NCBI RefSeq assembly: GCF_003339815.1
Contig: NZ_PPTT01000033.1
Location: forward strand, 1 to 43,494
Direction: 5' to 3'
DNA length: 43,494 nucleotides
From: Eggerthella sinensis
GTDB lineage: Bacteria > Actinomycetota > Coriobacteriia > Coriobacteriales > Eggerthellaceae
The notes below the pieces were generated by a model. That model did no database searches and was not told the origin of the DNA. It saw nothing but the letters and a program-made list of their open reading frames with translations. Of this stretch, positions 1-7,923 are shown in pieces (position 1 is the first letter of the stretch; each line of letters opens with the position of its first letter). The position numbers were made by a program, and so were the translations under genes.

Positions 1-109
1 GGTGGGGGGTGGGGGCGATGGAAGACAATGCTGCGATACGGAACATTCCGCCGCGGCGCCGTGGTCGTTTTCGGACGCGCGCGCTCGGCTCGCAGCGAAA
101 GGAATCACC

Positions 110-1087
110 ATGCCTGCATCGATTCATCCTCCCGTGCAGTTGAACATCGTCCTTGACGAGGAAAGCTACCAAGGCGGCGACAGCGTCGAGATGGCGCGCC
201 GCTTCACCGCGGTGGCACCCACCGAAGTGAAACGCGCGGCGAAGGGGTCGCAGCGCGCGAACGTGCTGCGCTTCGACCTGGGCGACGACGCGGTGACGGC
301 CGAGGCCGACGAAGATCCGCTGTGGCGCGACGCGCTCACCACGTGGCTCGACGAGGAGTTCGCCGAGACGTCGGCGCTCGTGGCGCGCGAGAACGACGCG
401 CGTCAGAACAACGGCGAGCGTCCGGTGCCGTTCACGTGGGCCGAGGTGAAGTTCGGCACGGGGCCGGTCATCGCCATCCGCATGAAGGACTCGTCCATTC
501 CTGCCGAGGCGGCCGGCTTCGTCGCCCGCGCGCGGCAGCTGCTGGTGGGCGGCGCATTCGGAGCCGATGCCATCGCGGCCATCCGCATCCCGGCCTGCGT
601 GAGCATCGAGGCGCAGCGCGAGGCCGCGCACGAAAACGAGCGGCTTGAGGCGGCGCAGTACGAGGCCGCGCACCGTCCGGTGCTGCGCGAGGTGGATCAC
701 TATTCCGAAGAGGTCGACGTCGCGACGGGCGAAGGCTGGACCGACGAGCTGCAGGGTGCGACGTCGAACCGCGACCAGCCGACGCGCAAGGAGCTCGACG
801 ACGCGTTGTCCGAGGCCGAGGCCGCGTTGCGCAACGGCATCGACCCCACCGACATCGCTGCCGAGGATGCCGCAGCCGATGCGGATGCGGGCGATTTCGC
901 CGTGAGCGTGTCGGAGGTTGAAGGTGGCGCGGATGCCGCAGCCGATGCGGACGTGTCGGGTGAGGGCTGCGCCCTCGAAGCCGGCGGCGTGCCCGAGCAC
1001 CTAGACTACCGCGTGTGGAACGTGGCGTACGCCGACGGCACGTCAGTGCGGTTCGACTCGGTGCTGGGAGAAGCGCTGCTGGATTAG
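110..1087 (+). CDS. Acidic protein of unknown function
   Basis: A 325-residue protein I do not recognise. The frame is open to the window edge, but the ATG at 110 is chosen because AAAGGA lies 6 bases upstream (98-103). It has no signal peptide or membrane segment. The first 200 residues look like a folded soluble domain. Residues about 245-290 are an Ala/Asp/Glu-rich low-complexity linker containing a short DNA-level duplication (the Asp-Ala-Ala-Ala-Asp-Ala-Asp unit is encoded twice, near 868 and 931). A short ordered segment with Tyr-Arg-Val-Trp-Asn-Val-Ala-Tyr closes the protein. Its only neighbour is the convergent flavodoxin/ferredoxin gene, so context gives no role. An upstream start cannot be excluded because the 5' flank is cut off. 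Confidence 0.7.
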   Translation: MPASIHPPVQLNIVLDEESYQGGDSVEMARRFTAVAPTEVKRAAKGSQRANVLRFDLGDDAVTAEADEDPLWRDALTTWLDEEFAETSALVARENDARQNNGERPVPFTWAEVKFGTGPVIAIRMKDSSIPAEAAGFVARARQLLVGGAFGADAIAAIRIPACVSIEAQREAAHENERLEAAQYEAAHRPVLREVDHYSEEVDVATGEGWTDELQGATSNRDQPTRKELDDALSEAEAALRNGIDPTDIAAEDAAADADAGDFAVSVSEVEGGADAAADADVSGEGCALEAGGVPEHLDYRVWNVAYADGTSVRFDSVLGEALLD

Positions 1088-1103
1088 GGCTGCTCTCCCT
1101 TCC

Positions 1104-1218
1104 CATGCGCCTGGGAATAATCGTGCGTGTTGGGGAGCTTTACCAGGCGCAACCGGTGGGATCGCTGGTTGCGCCTGGGGTGCGTTTCCGATCAGGTGCG
1201 TCGCACTCCAGGCGCATG
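1104..1218. repeat. Nested inverted repeats between convergent genes
   Basis: The octamer GCGCCTGG occurs four times in alternating orientation. The inner pair is a perfect 12-bp inverted repeat (1143-1154 with 1167-1178, 12-nt loop). The outer pair is an 11-bp inverted repeat (1104-1114 with 1208-1218). It lies between the stop codons of two convergent genes, so a bidirectional terminator is the simplest reading, although no T-run follows either arm. Confidence 0.6.
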
Positions 1219-1226
1219 TAGGGGGG

Positions 1227-2009
1227 CTACCAGAACAGTTCTGCCTCCCTTCGTTCCTGGCATTTGGTTTCTAGCATGGTTATCACCATGTCGGTGGACT
1301 CGCTGGAGAAATGCTTTGCGTTCTCGGGACAGCCCTTCACGCAGGCGCAGCAGTGGAGGCAGCCGGCGTCGACCAGGAAGGGGTCGTCCTCGTGGATGAT
1401 GCCGAGGGGGCAGCGCGCGACGCAGATGCCGCAGCTGGTGCAGTCGTCCGTGGTGAGCGGGCGCACATCGGGGCCGGGCTTGAGCTCCTTGCAGGGACGG
1501 TTGCCCTTGATGGCGGGCGCGGCAAGCGCTTCGCCGGCTGCCAGGCGCGCGCCCAGCTCGCGGCCGAACTCCCGGGCCGTCGCGATATCGGCGTCGTCGG
1601 GGCGGTTGGTGCCCACGCGCGCCGTGAGCGAGTGCTCGCCGATGAACGCGCCCGCCGCGATCACGGTGAACCCGCGCTCTGCCAGCTGGTCGGCCGCTTC
1701 AAGCAGCGCGTCGTCGAAGTCGCGGTTGCCGTACAGCCCCACCACCACGGCCGGCGTATCCTGGCCGCTCAAATGCGCGAACTGCTCGCGCAGCAGCACG
1801 GGCACGCGCCCGGCGTACACGGGAAATCCGAACACGAGCACGTCGTCGGCCTCGCAGACGACGTCGGCCGGCCGCTGGCCCGGCAGCGTGAGGTCGACGG
1901 TTGCGCGCGCGGCTTCGAGCGGGGCTGAGAGCGCGTTCGCCACCGTCTCCGTGATGGTTTTCGTGGTGCGGGTGGGGCTGAAGAACACGGCGCGAACGGA
2001 CGATGACAT
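1227..2009 (-). CDS. Flavodoxin-ferredoxin fusion (EFR1-type)
   Basis: A 260-residue soluble electron-transfer protein. Residues 1-165 form a flavodoxin-like domain with the FMN phosphate loop FSPTRTTKT (10-18) and a second flavin-contact stretch GFPVYAGRVP (61-70). Residues 186-232 hold two [4Fe-4S] motifs, Cys190/193/196/200 and Cys217/220/223/227, each of the CxxCxxCxxxCP type. This order is that of the EFR1 family of flavodoxin-linked ferredoxins. There is no export signal, so it should act in the cytoplasm, passing electrons between ferredoxin-type donors and flavin partners; the partner is not shown by context. GAGAGGAAA precedes the start. It is transcribed alone, from a possible minus-strand -10 at 2047-2052. 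Confidence 0.88.
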   Translation of the reverse strand: MSSSVRAVFFSPTRTTKTITETVANALSAPLEAARATVDLTLPGQRPADVVCEADDVLVFGFPVYAGRVPVLLREQFAHLSGQDTPAVVVGLYGNRDFDDALLEAADQLAERGFTVIAAGAFIGEHSLTARVGTNRPDDADIATAREFGRELGARLAAGEALAAPAIKGNRPCKELKPGPDVRPLTTDDCTSCGICVARCPLGIIHEDDPFLVDAGCLHCCACVKGCPENAKHFSSESTDMVITMLETKCQERREAELFW

Positions 2010-2046
2010 GGGGTTTCCTCTCTCGATTCCTGCTGATCGTCGTGTA

Positions 2047-2052
2047 ATGATA
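2047..2052 (-). promoter_or_regulatory. Possible -10 of the EFR1 gene
   Basis: TATCAT on the minus strand, 38 bases before the start codon. No convincing -35 hexamer is seen at 16-18 bases, so this is tentative. Confidence 0.3.
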
Positions 2053-2086
2053 CCCCTTTTCGCCCGCCCGTGCGCAGCGCGCGAAA

Positions 2087-2115
2087 CGAGCCCGGCGGGG
2101 AGGATGCCGGGCTCG
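2087..2115 (-). terminator. Hairpin ending the cytochrome/flavoprotein operon
   Basis: Perfect 10-bp GC-rich stem (2087-2096 with 2106-2115) and 9-nt loop, 75 bases past the cytochrome stop. On the minus strand the stem is followed by a short TTT, compatible with a weak intrinsic terminator. Confidence 0.6.
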
Positions 2116-2190
2116 CGTTGGAGGGGCGAAGGGAGGGAAGGAAGGCTCGCCCCCCGCGGTATGGTTGTGCGATCGTGCGGTTGGGCCGTG

Positions 2191-2889
2191 CTAGCTCGCG
2201 CTGCGCTCGCGCAGCTCGTGGCAGGTGCCGCACTCGAAGGTGCCCCGGTGGTGGCATTGGGCGCAGTAACGCATCGCGTCCTTAGGCAGGTCCTTCGAGT
2301 GGTTGTTGTGGCAGTCGGTGCACGTTGCGGGGTTCTCGTCGTGCTTCTCGCCGGCGGGGCGCTCGTGCGGGTTCACCGTGGTGCCCTTGTCGTCGGTGAG
2401 CGCCGTGGAGTCGACGGTTTTCGCGGCCATCTCCTCCATCGTGCCGTGGCATGACGCGCACGTGGCCGGGTCGACCGTGGCCACGGTGGCCTTCGTGGCA
2501 ACCTTGTCGCCGAACTTCACGTCGGCATGCTCGGTTGTCAGCACGCTCTCCTCGGTGTGGCACTGCACGCAGGTGACGCCTTCCGCCTCGTGCGCCGTGC
2601 CCTGCGGGCAGGCGGCGTCGGCGGCCGAGGCCGCCTCGGACGTGTGGCACAGCGAGCAATCGGACTCCATCGTCCAGTTCACCGGCTGGCCGTCCATGGC
2701 GCCTGCGCCGCCCGCGTCCGCCCCGCTGCTCGCGGAGCTCTCGGGCGCGGAGCCGCCGTCCTGCGATTCCGCCTCCGGCGCGCACCCTGTGAGCAGCCAC
2801 AACGCCGCCGCCAAGGCCAACACCACCGCAAGCACGCCCGCCGCGCCGAGCACCGCGGCCCGTCGGTTCAGGTGAGTACAAGCATTCAT
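2191..2889 (-). CDS. Hexaheme c-type cytochrome lipoprotein
   Basis: A 232-residue exported cytochrome that should pass electrons from the membrane to the flavoprotein encoded just upstream. A long hydrophobic signal (11-33) ends in lipobox LTGC, giving lipidation at Cys36. After an Ala/Gly/Ser linker come six CxxCH heme motifs starting at Cys78, 107, 144, 190, 209 and 220. Related tetraheme cytochromes feed fumarate-reductase-like flavoproteins; here there are six sites. The ATG at 2889 is preferred to the ATG at 2934 because it begins the signal peptide and is preceded by AGGA, which overlaps the flavoprotein stop codon. Only 7 bases separate the two genes, so they are probably translationally coupled. 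The pairing resembles the Cgr-type cytochrome/flavoprotein pairs of Eggerthella. Confidence 0.9.
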   Translation of the reverse strand: MNACTHLNRRAAVLGAAGVLAVVLALAAALWLLTGCAPEAESQDGGSAPESSASSGADAGGAGAMDGQPVNWTMESDCSLCHTSEAASAADAACPQGTAHEAEGVTCVQCHTEESVLTTEHADVKFGDKVATKATVATVDPATCASCHGTMEEMAAKTVDSTALTDDKGTTVNPHERPAGEKHDENPATCTDCHNNHSKDLPKDAMRYCAQCHHRGTFECGTCHELRERSAS

Positions 2890-2896
2890 GAGCGTC

Positions 2897-4549
2897 CTAC
2901 TTCTTCTCGTCCCAGGCGTCGAGCGCGGCGGCATGGCGCGCCGAGATACGACCCCAAATCATGTTCTCGGCCACGTTGCCGCCCGTGATGCCGTAGGTGT
3001 GCGAGTGGATGTTGCCGAAGCTGCCGGCGCCGTACAGGCGCGGGATGGGCTGCTCGGCGAACACGTCCAGCACCTGACCGTGCTCGTTCTTCATGGCGCC
3101 GCCCAGCGTGGAGCAGGAGCCGGGGTACACGGTGTAGGCGTAGAACGGCGGGTTGTTCAGCGGGTTCAGCGTTTCCGCGGAACGGTGGAACTCGGGATCG
3201 TTGCCGTCTTCGCACACCTTGTTCCACGTGTCCACCGTGGCCTTGAGCGTGTCGGCGTCCATCCACTTGTCGATGTCCTTCATCTTCTTGGCCAGCTCGT
3301 CAAGCGTATCGGCCTTGATGATCCATCCCTTGTCCACCTCGGCCTGGTTGTCGTCCGACCAGCCTTCCCAGTCGCGCAGCTCGTCGGGCAGCATGGTGGT
3401 GAAGTTGCCGCACTCGAACCAATCGCCCTGACGGGTGGACAGGGGGCCCGACTCGAACAGCGTCTGGTCGAACACGCACCAGCTGGGGCAGTGGTCGTAG
3501 TCGCAGATTTCGTCGCTGAAGTGGGTGAACGCGTGCCAGCCGTTGTGCGGCGAGCCGATGCGCGTCTCGTCCACCCAGCGCTTGCCCAGGCGGTCGGTGT
3601 AGATGAACGTCTGATCGGAGGGCATCATGAGCACGAGGAAGTCGTTTTCGGGGTCGCGCGTCCACATGCCGTACATGGCACCGGCCAGGCCCATGTGCCA
3701 CAGCTTGCCGCCCACTTCCTCGGTCATGCGGATGCCGTCGCCCGTGTTGTACTTCCAGCCCTCGAACTTGAAGGGGTAGCACTTGAGGTACTTGCGCTTC
3801 ATATCCTCGTTGAACTCGAAGCCGCCGGTGCACAGGATGGTGCCCTTGCGCGCCTTCACGGTTTTCTCCTCGGAGCCGATGGTCACCGTGCAGCCCACGA
3901 TTTCCTTCGTGGTGGGGTTTTGGATGAGGTGCTCGTCGTGGCAGTCGAACAGCACGTCCACGCCGAGGTCCTTGCGCTTCTGATCGAGGATCTCGAACGA
4001 TGCCATGCCGAATCCCGGAGGGTCGGCGATGGACTGGCAGCCCGCGCCGCCCGGCAGGAACGAGTACTCGGGGATGGTGCCGGCGATGGCCTTCTCGTTG
4101 ATGTCGTACTCCAGGTCGTACTTGTCGGCGTACTCGCAGTTGCGCAGGCCTTCCTCGATCCACGCGTCGATGACCTCGGACGGCGTGTCCACGTCCTGCG
4201 TCATCTCGTGCCAGTACTGCCGCATGCCCTCGGCATCGTTGATGATGGCGAACTCGCCGTTGTTGATGGAGCTGTTGCCGCCGCCGCGCACCGGCGCCTT
4301 CTCCAGCACGAGCACGCTCTGGCCGCACTCGTCGGCGCCGATGAGCGATGCCCACATGCCCGCGCCGCCGTACCCGACCACGAGGATGTCGCATTCGTAG
4401 TCCCAGTTCTTCGGCATCCAATCGTCCGCCGCTTCCGCGCCCGAGGCGCAGCCGGCCAGTGCGGCCGAACCCGCCACGGCGGCGGCCGCAACGCCGGCGC
4501 CCTTCAAAAACGAACGACGGGACAGGCCCCCTTGTAGCTGATGGTCCAT
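2897..4549 (-). CDS. Exported FAD-dependent reductase (fumarate reductase flavoprotein family)
   Basis: A 550-residue flavoprotein of the FAD_binding_2 (fumarate reductase/ketosteroid dehydrogenase) superfamily. The N-terminus carries Tat motif SRRSFLKG (10-17) and then LAGC (31-34), so it is exported folded and perhaps lipid-anchored at Cys34. The FAD dinucleotide site is VVGYGGAG (57-64) with LEKAPVRGGGNS (82-93). A GDG motif and a C-terminal TGGN (522-525) support FAD binding. There is no FMN-binding or heme domain; electrons should come from the hexaheme cytochrome of the same operon. The C-terminal active-site segment reads NIHSHTYGITGGN where fumarate reductases usually have Arg near the final Gly-Gly, so the substrate is probably not fumarate. 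A strong GGAGGAAC precedes the start. A divergent membrane LuxR gene likely controls it. Confidence 0.88.
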   Translation of the reverse strand: MDHQLQGGLSRRSFLKGAGVAAAAVAGSAALAGCASGAEAADDWMPKNWDYECDILVVGYGGAGMWASLIGADECGQSVLVLEKAPVRGGGNSSINNGEFAIINDAEGMRQYWHEMTQDVDTPSEVIDAWIEEGLRNCEYADKYDLEYDINEKAIAGTIPEYSFLPGGAGCQSIADPPGFGMASFEILDQKRKDLGVDVLFDCHDEHLIQNPTTKEIVGCTVTIGSEEKTVKARKGTILCTGGFEFNEDMKRKYLKCYPFKFEGWKYNTGDGIRMTEEVGGKLWHMGLAGAMYGMWTRDPENDFLVLMMPSDQTFIYTDRLGKRWVDETRIGSPHNGWHAFTHFSDEICDYDHCPSWCVFDQTLFESGPLSTRQGDWFECGNFTTMLPDELRDWEGWSDDNQAEVDKGWIIKADTLDELAKKMKDIDKWMDADTLKATVDTWNKVCEDGNDPEFHRSAETLNPLNNPPFYAYTVYPGSCSTLGGAMKNEHGQVLDVFAEQPIPRLYGAGSFGNIHSHTYGITGGNVAENMIWGRISARHAAALDAWDEKK

Positions 4550-4833
4550 GGTTCCTCCTTCTCCTGCGTGCGTACTGCTTACGTACTGCTCTGTGCACCA
4601 TGCGCTTCGCGTGTCGAATGCGCTGCCGTCACCTTATGCCGACGGCGCTCGCGCGCCATCGAGCGCAGGCCCCCATTTGTCGAACGGGCGCGGCGGGAAC
4701 CCCGTTTCGCCTGGGTGGCGACGCATTAGGGTGCTCCATCCGATATGCGGAAACCACGTGCTTGCTATACTGCGCTGTGGGATGATGGCCGAATCGCGCG
4801 GGGAAGGCGCGGTTCGCGAAAGGGGAGAGGCGT
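4550..4833. promoter_or_regulatory. Divergent control region, flavoprotein/LuxR
   Basis: The 284 bases hold no gene. Tandem direct copies of CGTACTGCT lie at 4571-4579 and 4582-4590, about one helical turn apart and 22 bases from the flavoprotein start, a candidate regulator site. A plus-strand -10, TATACT (4766-4771), lies 62 bases before the LuxR start; its -35 is poor. Confidence 0.5.
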
Positions 4834-6315
4834 ATGGGCGCACGGATGCAAGATCGGTTCACGGAATTCTGCCCCGATTGGCGCTCGCTCGACTTTTACA
4901 TCGTCTTGCTCGGGCTGGCGTTTTGCCGCGCGTGGATCGTGCTGTGCCTGTCGGCGGTGGCCGTCGTCAGCTTGGTGGAGACGTCGAACTGGACGTTCTT
5001 GCTGGCGGGTTCGCTTGCCGCGGCCGGCGTGGCCGCGGCGTCGCGCCGGGTTGCGTCGCAGGAGCGCTTCGGGGCGAAGCTGCGCGCGATCACGGGCGTG
5101 CTCACCGTGCTGTGCGCCGTCGCGATGCCCATCGCGCTGACGTGCGGGCACGGGCCCGCGCTCATGGTGCTCGTGGTGGTGGGCGGCGCCGCGTCGAGCT
5201 TCCTGCAGGTGCTGTGGGGCGATCAGTACGCACGCCGCCCCGTGCCGTTCGCGCTGGCCTGCTATCCCGCCACGGCCGTGGTCATCGCGCTGCTCATCGC
5301 CCTGGTGGTGGACGAGCAGGGCTTCCTCGCGTTCTTCGTGTTCCCGCTCATGTCGTTCGTGCTGCTGCTCGTGGAGACGTCGCGCGACGACGGCGAGCCG
5401 GTTGCGGCGGACAGCGAGGCCCGCGCCCCGCTTTCGCGCAAGTCCGTCGTGCAGCTCATGGTGAGCATCGGCGTGTTCAGCTTCCTCTGCCGCGTGTTCG
5501 ATTCGCTTCCAGGCGAAGGTGTGATCGACCCCTTCGTCGTGTTCGGCGGCAGCTCGGTGTTCGCGCTCGTGGTGGTGGGCACGCTGTTTCTCGTGTTCGC
5601 CTTCGTCTGCGGCGAGAAGTTCGAGCCCGTGTTCGCGTACCGCCTGTCGCTGCCCCTCATGGCGTTGGGCATGGCCATCGTCTCGCTGTTCTTCTACGAT
5701 CACTGGGCGCTGTCGGTGCTGCTCATCGGCATCGGCTACGAGCTGTTCGACATCGTCACGTGGATACTGTTCGTCGATCTTGCGCGCCGTCGCGAGGACC
5801 CGTGCGGCCATTACCGCGTGTTCGGCTACGGCGTGGCCGCCACGCTGTGCGGCATGGGGCTGGGGTATCTGGTGGGCGCGCAGCTGCATGCGTGCCTGCT
5901 CGACGGCTCGGTGCTCATGTCAACCGTGGGCATCCTGTGCGTGACCGTGCTGGTGGTCACCGCGTTCCTCGTGATCCCCGAGGGAACCATTGCGCAGGTG
6001 GTGGGGAAGCGCAGCCGGACGCGCGACGCGCAGAAGGCCGAGGGCGCGCCGGACGGTGACGGCCTCGCGGACGCGGGCGCGCCGCCTGCCCCCTCGCTCG
6101 AGGAGCGCTGCGCCGCTGTCGCCGCCGACCGGCACCTCACGCCGCGGGAGGGCGAGGTGCTCGTGCTGCTGGCGCGCGGGCGCACGCTGTCCATCGTGAT
6201 GCGCGACCTGCAGATAGCGAAGGGGACGGCGCAGACGCACATCGAGAACGTGTACGCGAAGCTGGGCGTGCACAAGCAGCAGGAGCTCATCGACCTCGTG
6301 GAAGCCTACGGGTAA
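4834..6315 (+). CDS. Membrane-embedded LuxR-type regulator (flavoprotein locus)
   Basis: A 493-residue one-component regulator. Residues 15-395 are a run of about 12 hydrophobic segments resembling an MFS-like transporter fold. A short charged linker follows, then a LuxR/GerE helix-turn-helix at 435-493 (LTPREGEVLVLLARG, then AKGTAQTHIENVYAKLGV). There is no receiver or kinase domain, so the membrane part is presumably the ligand sensor. It is divergent from the FAD reductase/cytochrome operon, the usual arrangement for a dedicated regulator. AAGGGGAGAGG precedes the ATG at 4834; the ATG four codons later has no better site. The HTH is the least similar of the five in the window (IENVYAKLGV against LRHIYQK in the Mo-reductase regulators). 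Confidence 0.9.
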   Translation: MGARMQDRFTEFCPDWRSLDFYIVLLGLAFCRAWIVLCLSAVAVVSLVETSNWTFLLAGSLAAAGVAAASRRVASQERFGAKLRAITGVLTVLCAVAMPIALTCGHGPALMVLVVVGGAASSFLQVLWGDQYARRPVPFALACYPATAVVIALLIALVVDEQGFLAFFVFPLMSFVLLLVETSRDDGEPVAADSEARAPLSRKSVVQLMVSIGVFSFLCRVFDSLPGEGVIDPFVVFGGSSVFALVVVGTLFLVFAFVCGEKFEPVFAYRLSLPLMALGMAIVSLFFYDHWALSVLLIGIGYELFDIVTWILFVDLARRREDPCGHYRVFGYGVAATLCGMGLGYLVGAQLHACLLDGSVLMSTVGILCVTVLVVTAFLVIPEGTIAQVVGKRSRTRDAQKAEGAPDGDGLADAGAPPAPSLEERCAAVAADRHLTPREGEVLVLLARGRTLSIVMRDLQIAKGTAQTHIENVYAKLGVHKQQELIDLVEAYG

Positions 6316-6382
6316 CGCGCCGGGTCGTAGCGTCTGCGGCAAAATACGATGCTTCATCCGATGCAGCGGCGCGGGCGCTGAG

Positions 6383-6388
6383 TATCAT
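6383..6388 (+). promoter_or_regulatory. Possible -10 of the cyclophilin gene
   Basis: TATCAT, 38 bases before the start codon; no clear -35. AAGGAGGA follows at the expected ribosome-binding position. Confidence 0.4.
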
Positions 6389-6426
6389 GGGGGGAAACGC
6401 TTGGTTCGAGATACAAGGAGGAACCC

Positions 6427-7095
6427 ATGGGACGAATCGTCTTGCCCGTATACACCCCGCACTACGTTCCCAACGGTGACGAGATAGCCGTCATCGACAC
6501 GACGCGCGGCACCATCCGCGTGCGCCTGGCGGGGAAGGATGCGCCCGTGACGGTGGGCAACTTCATCGAGCTCGCGGCGCGCGGCTTCTACGACAACCTC
6601 AAGTTCCATGCGCACAAGCCGGGCTCGGTGGTGCTGGGCGGCTGCCCGACCACGCGCACGCTGGGGCCCGCGCAGGTGGACGCGGCGGCGCGCGGCATCA
6701 TCCGCGGCATCCATCCCGGCACGGGCGATGCGCGCTACACCATCGTGGACGAGTGGGAAACCAACCCGCACAACAAGCACGTGCTGGGCAGCCTGTGCTT
6801 CGCGCACAAGTCCGAGCCGAACTCCGGCAGCTGCCAGTTCTACTTCTCGCTGTCCGAGCAGCCCGAGTTCGACGACAAGTTCACCGTGTTCGGCCAAACC
6901 ATCGAGGGCCTCGACACCGTGGAGAAGCTGTCGATCGGCGACGCCGTGAAGAGCATCACGATCGAGGGCGCCGACGAAGAAGCGCTCGCCGAAGCGATCT
7001 CCCACGAACCCCCGCGCCCGAAGTCCCCCAAAGAAGTGCTGGAAGAGCTCGAGCGAGAAAGAGCGAAGCGAGAGGAAGAGGAGGGGGAGGAGTAG
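6427..7095 (+). CDS. Cyclophilin-type peptidyl-prolyl isomerase-like protein
   Basis: A 222-residue cytoplasmic protein with a cyclophilin fold: GNFIELAARGFYDNLKFH (44-61) and QFYFSLSEQPEFDDKFTVFG (137-156) match the conserved core strands. In active cyclophilins FHR follows the Tyr-Asp segment and its Arg is catalytic; here it is FHAHK (60-64), so that Arg is Ala and the next positions are also changed. An insertion of about 30 residues follows (76-110). The last 35 residues are an Arg/Glu-rich charged tail, likely helical. It may therefore be a weak isomerase or a binding-only protein. AAGGAGGAACCC precedes the start. It is probably a single-gene unit, with a hairpin 40 bases after its stop. 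Confidence 0.85.
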   Translation: MGRIVLPVYTPHYVPNGDEIAVIDTTRGTIRVRLAGKDAPVTVGNFIELAARGFYDNLKFHAHKPGSVVLGGCPTTRTLGPAQVDAAARGIIRGIHPGTGDARYTIVDEWETNPHNKHVLGSLCFAHKSEPNSGSCQFYFSLSEQPEFDDKFTVFGQTIEGLDTVEKLSIGDAVKSITIEGADEEALAEAISHEPPRPKSPKEVLEELERERAKREEEEGEE

Positions 7096-7135
7096 CTTCT
7101 CGTAGCCCTCCATCCCCTCATCCCTCCCCCTCCCA

Positions 7136-7173
7136 TGGCGCGGGGCGGCATCCCGCAGGTTGACCCCGCGCCA
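7136..7173 (+). terminator. Hairpin between cyclophilin and TorD genes
   Basis: Perfect 10-bp stem (7136-7145 with 7164-7173), 18-nt loop and no T-run. It may end the cyclophilin transcript or form a leader hairpin for the TorD operon; it ends 38 bases before the TorD start. Confidence 0.45.
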
Positions 7174-7211
7174 CAAGCAAGAGAGCCCCAACCCCCAAGG
7201 AGACCACCATC

Positions 7212-7907
7212 ATGATGTCCCACCAAGAACTCCAAGACTTCTTCGCCGAGAGCGCCGACACGTACCGCTTCCTTTCCAGCATCCTGTTCAAGGAGCTCAA
7301 CGAGCAGGCCATCGAGGAGCTGGCGAGCGCCGACTACCCCGACGACACCGGCAACGAGCACCTCGACCAGGGGTATCGCATGATCCGTCGGTACTTCGCC
7401 TTCTCCGCAACCGATCGACGCGGGCAGCTCGCCTGCGAGTACGCGCGCATCTTCCTCGCGGCCGGCGTCTACACGAAGGACCGCCGCACCGCCATCCCCT
7501 ACGAGTCGGTGTTCACCAGCGACGAGCACATCATGATGCAGGAATCGCGCGACGACGTAGTGGCGCGCTTCCGCGAGGACGGCTTCCTCGTCGACCCGTC
7601 GCTCCACGAGCCGGAAGACCACCTCGCCTTCGAATTCGAATACCTCGTCAACATGAGCGAGCGCGCGCTGGCCTGCGCGCAGGAGAAGGACAAGGCGGGC
7701 CTGCGCCGCAACGTCGTGCGCCAGCTCGAATTCATCGATCAGCACCTGCTCAACTGGATTCCCGAGCTCAACGAGATCGCCCAGCAGTACGCGAAGCTGA
7801 CGTTCTACCCCGGCATGCTCTCCGTCGCGCAGGGCGCGCTCGAGCAGGGCCGCGCCATCCTTCTCGACGTGTTGGCCCAGCTCGACGGCACGAGCAACGC
7901 GGCGTAA
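7212..7907 (+). CDS. TorD-family molybdoenzyme chaperone (1)
   Basis: A 231-residue, all-helical cytoplasmic protein of the TorD/DmsD/NarJ family. These bind the Tat signal and apo-form of molybdopterin enzymes until the cofactor is inserted. The family motif appears as EPEDHLAFEFEYL (133-145), preceded by EYARIFL (76-82) and PYESVF (96-101). AAGGAGA lies upstream; ATG codons at 7212 and 7215 are both usable. It is first in a TorD-NapG-NapH operon that has no catalytic Mo subunit, so its client is probably one or more of the Tat-exported A subunits encoded further along. A paralogue heads the matching part of the operon at 39144. Confidence 0.9.
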   Translation: MMSHQELQDFFAESADTYRFLSSILFKELNEQAIEELASADYPDDTGNEHLDQGYRMIRRYFAFSATDRRGQLACEYARIFLAAGVYTKDRRTAIPYESVFTSDEHIMMQESRDDVVARFREDGFLVDPSLHEPEDHLAFEFEYLVNMSERALACAQEKDKAGLRRNVVRQLEFIDQHLLNWIPELNEIAQQYAKLTFYPGMLSVAQGALEQGRAILLDVLAQLDGTSNAA

Positions 7908-7923
7908 GGCGAGGGAGCCGGCT

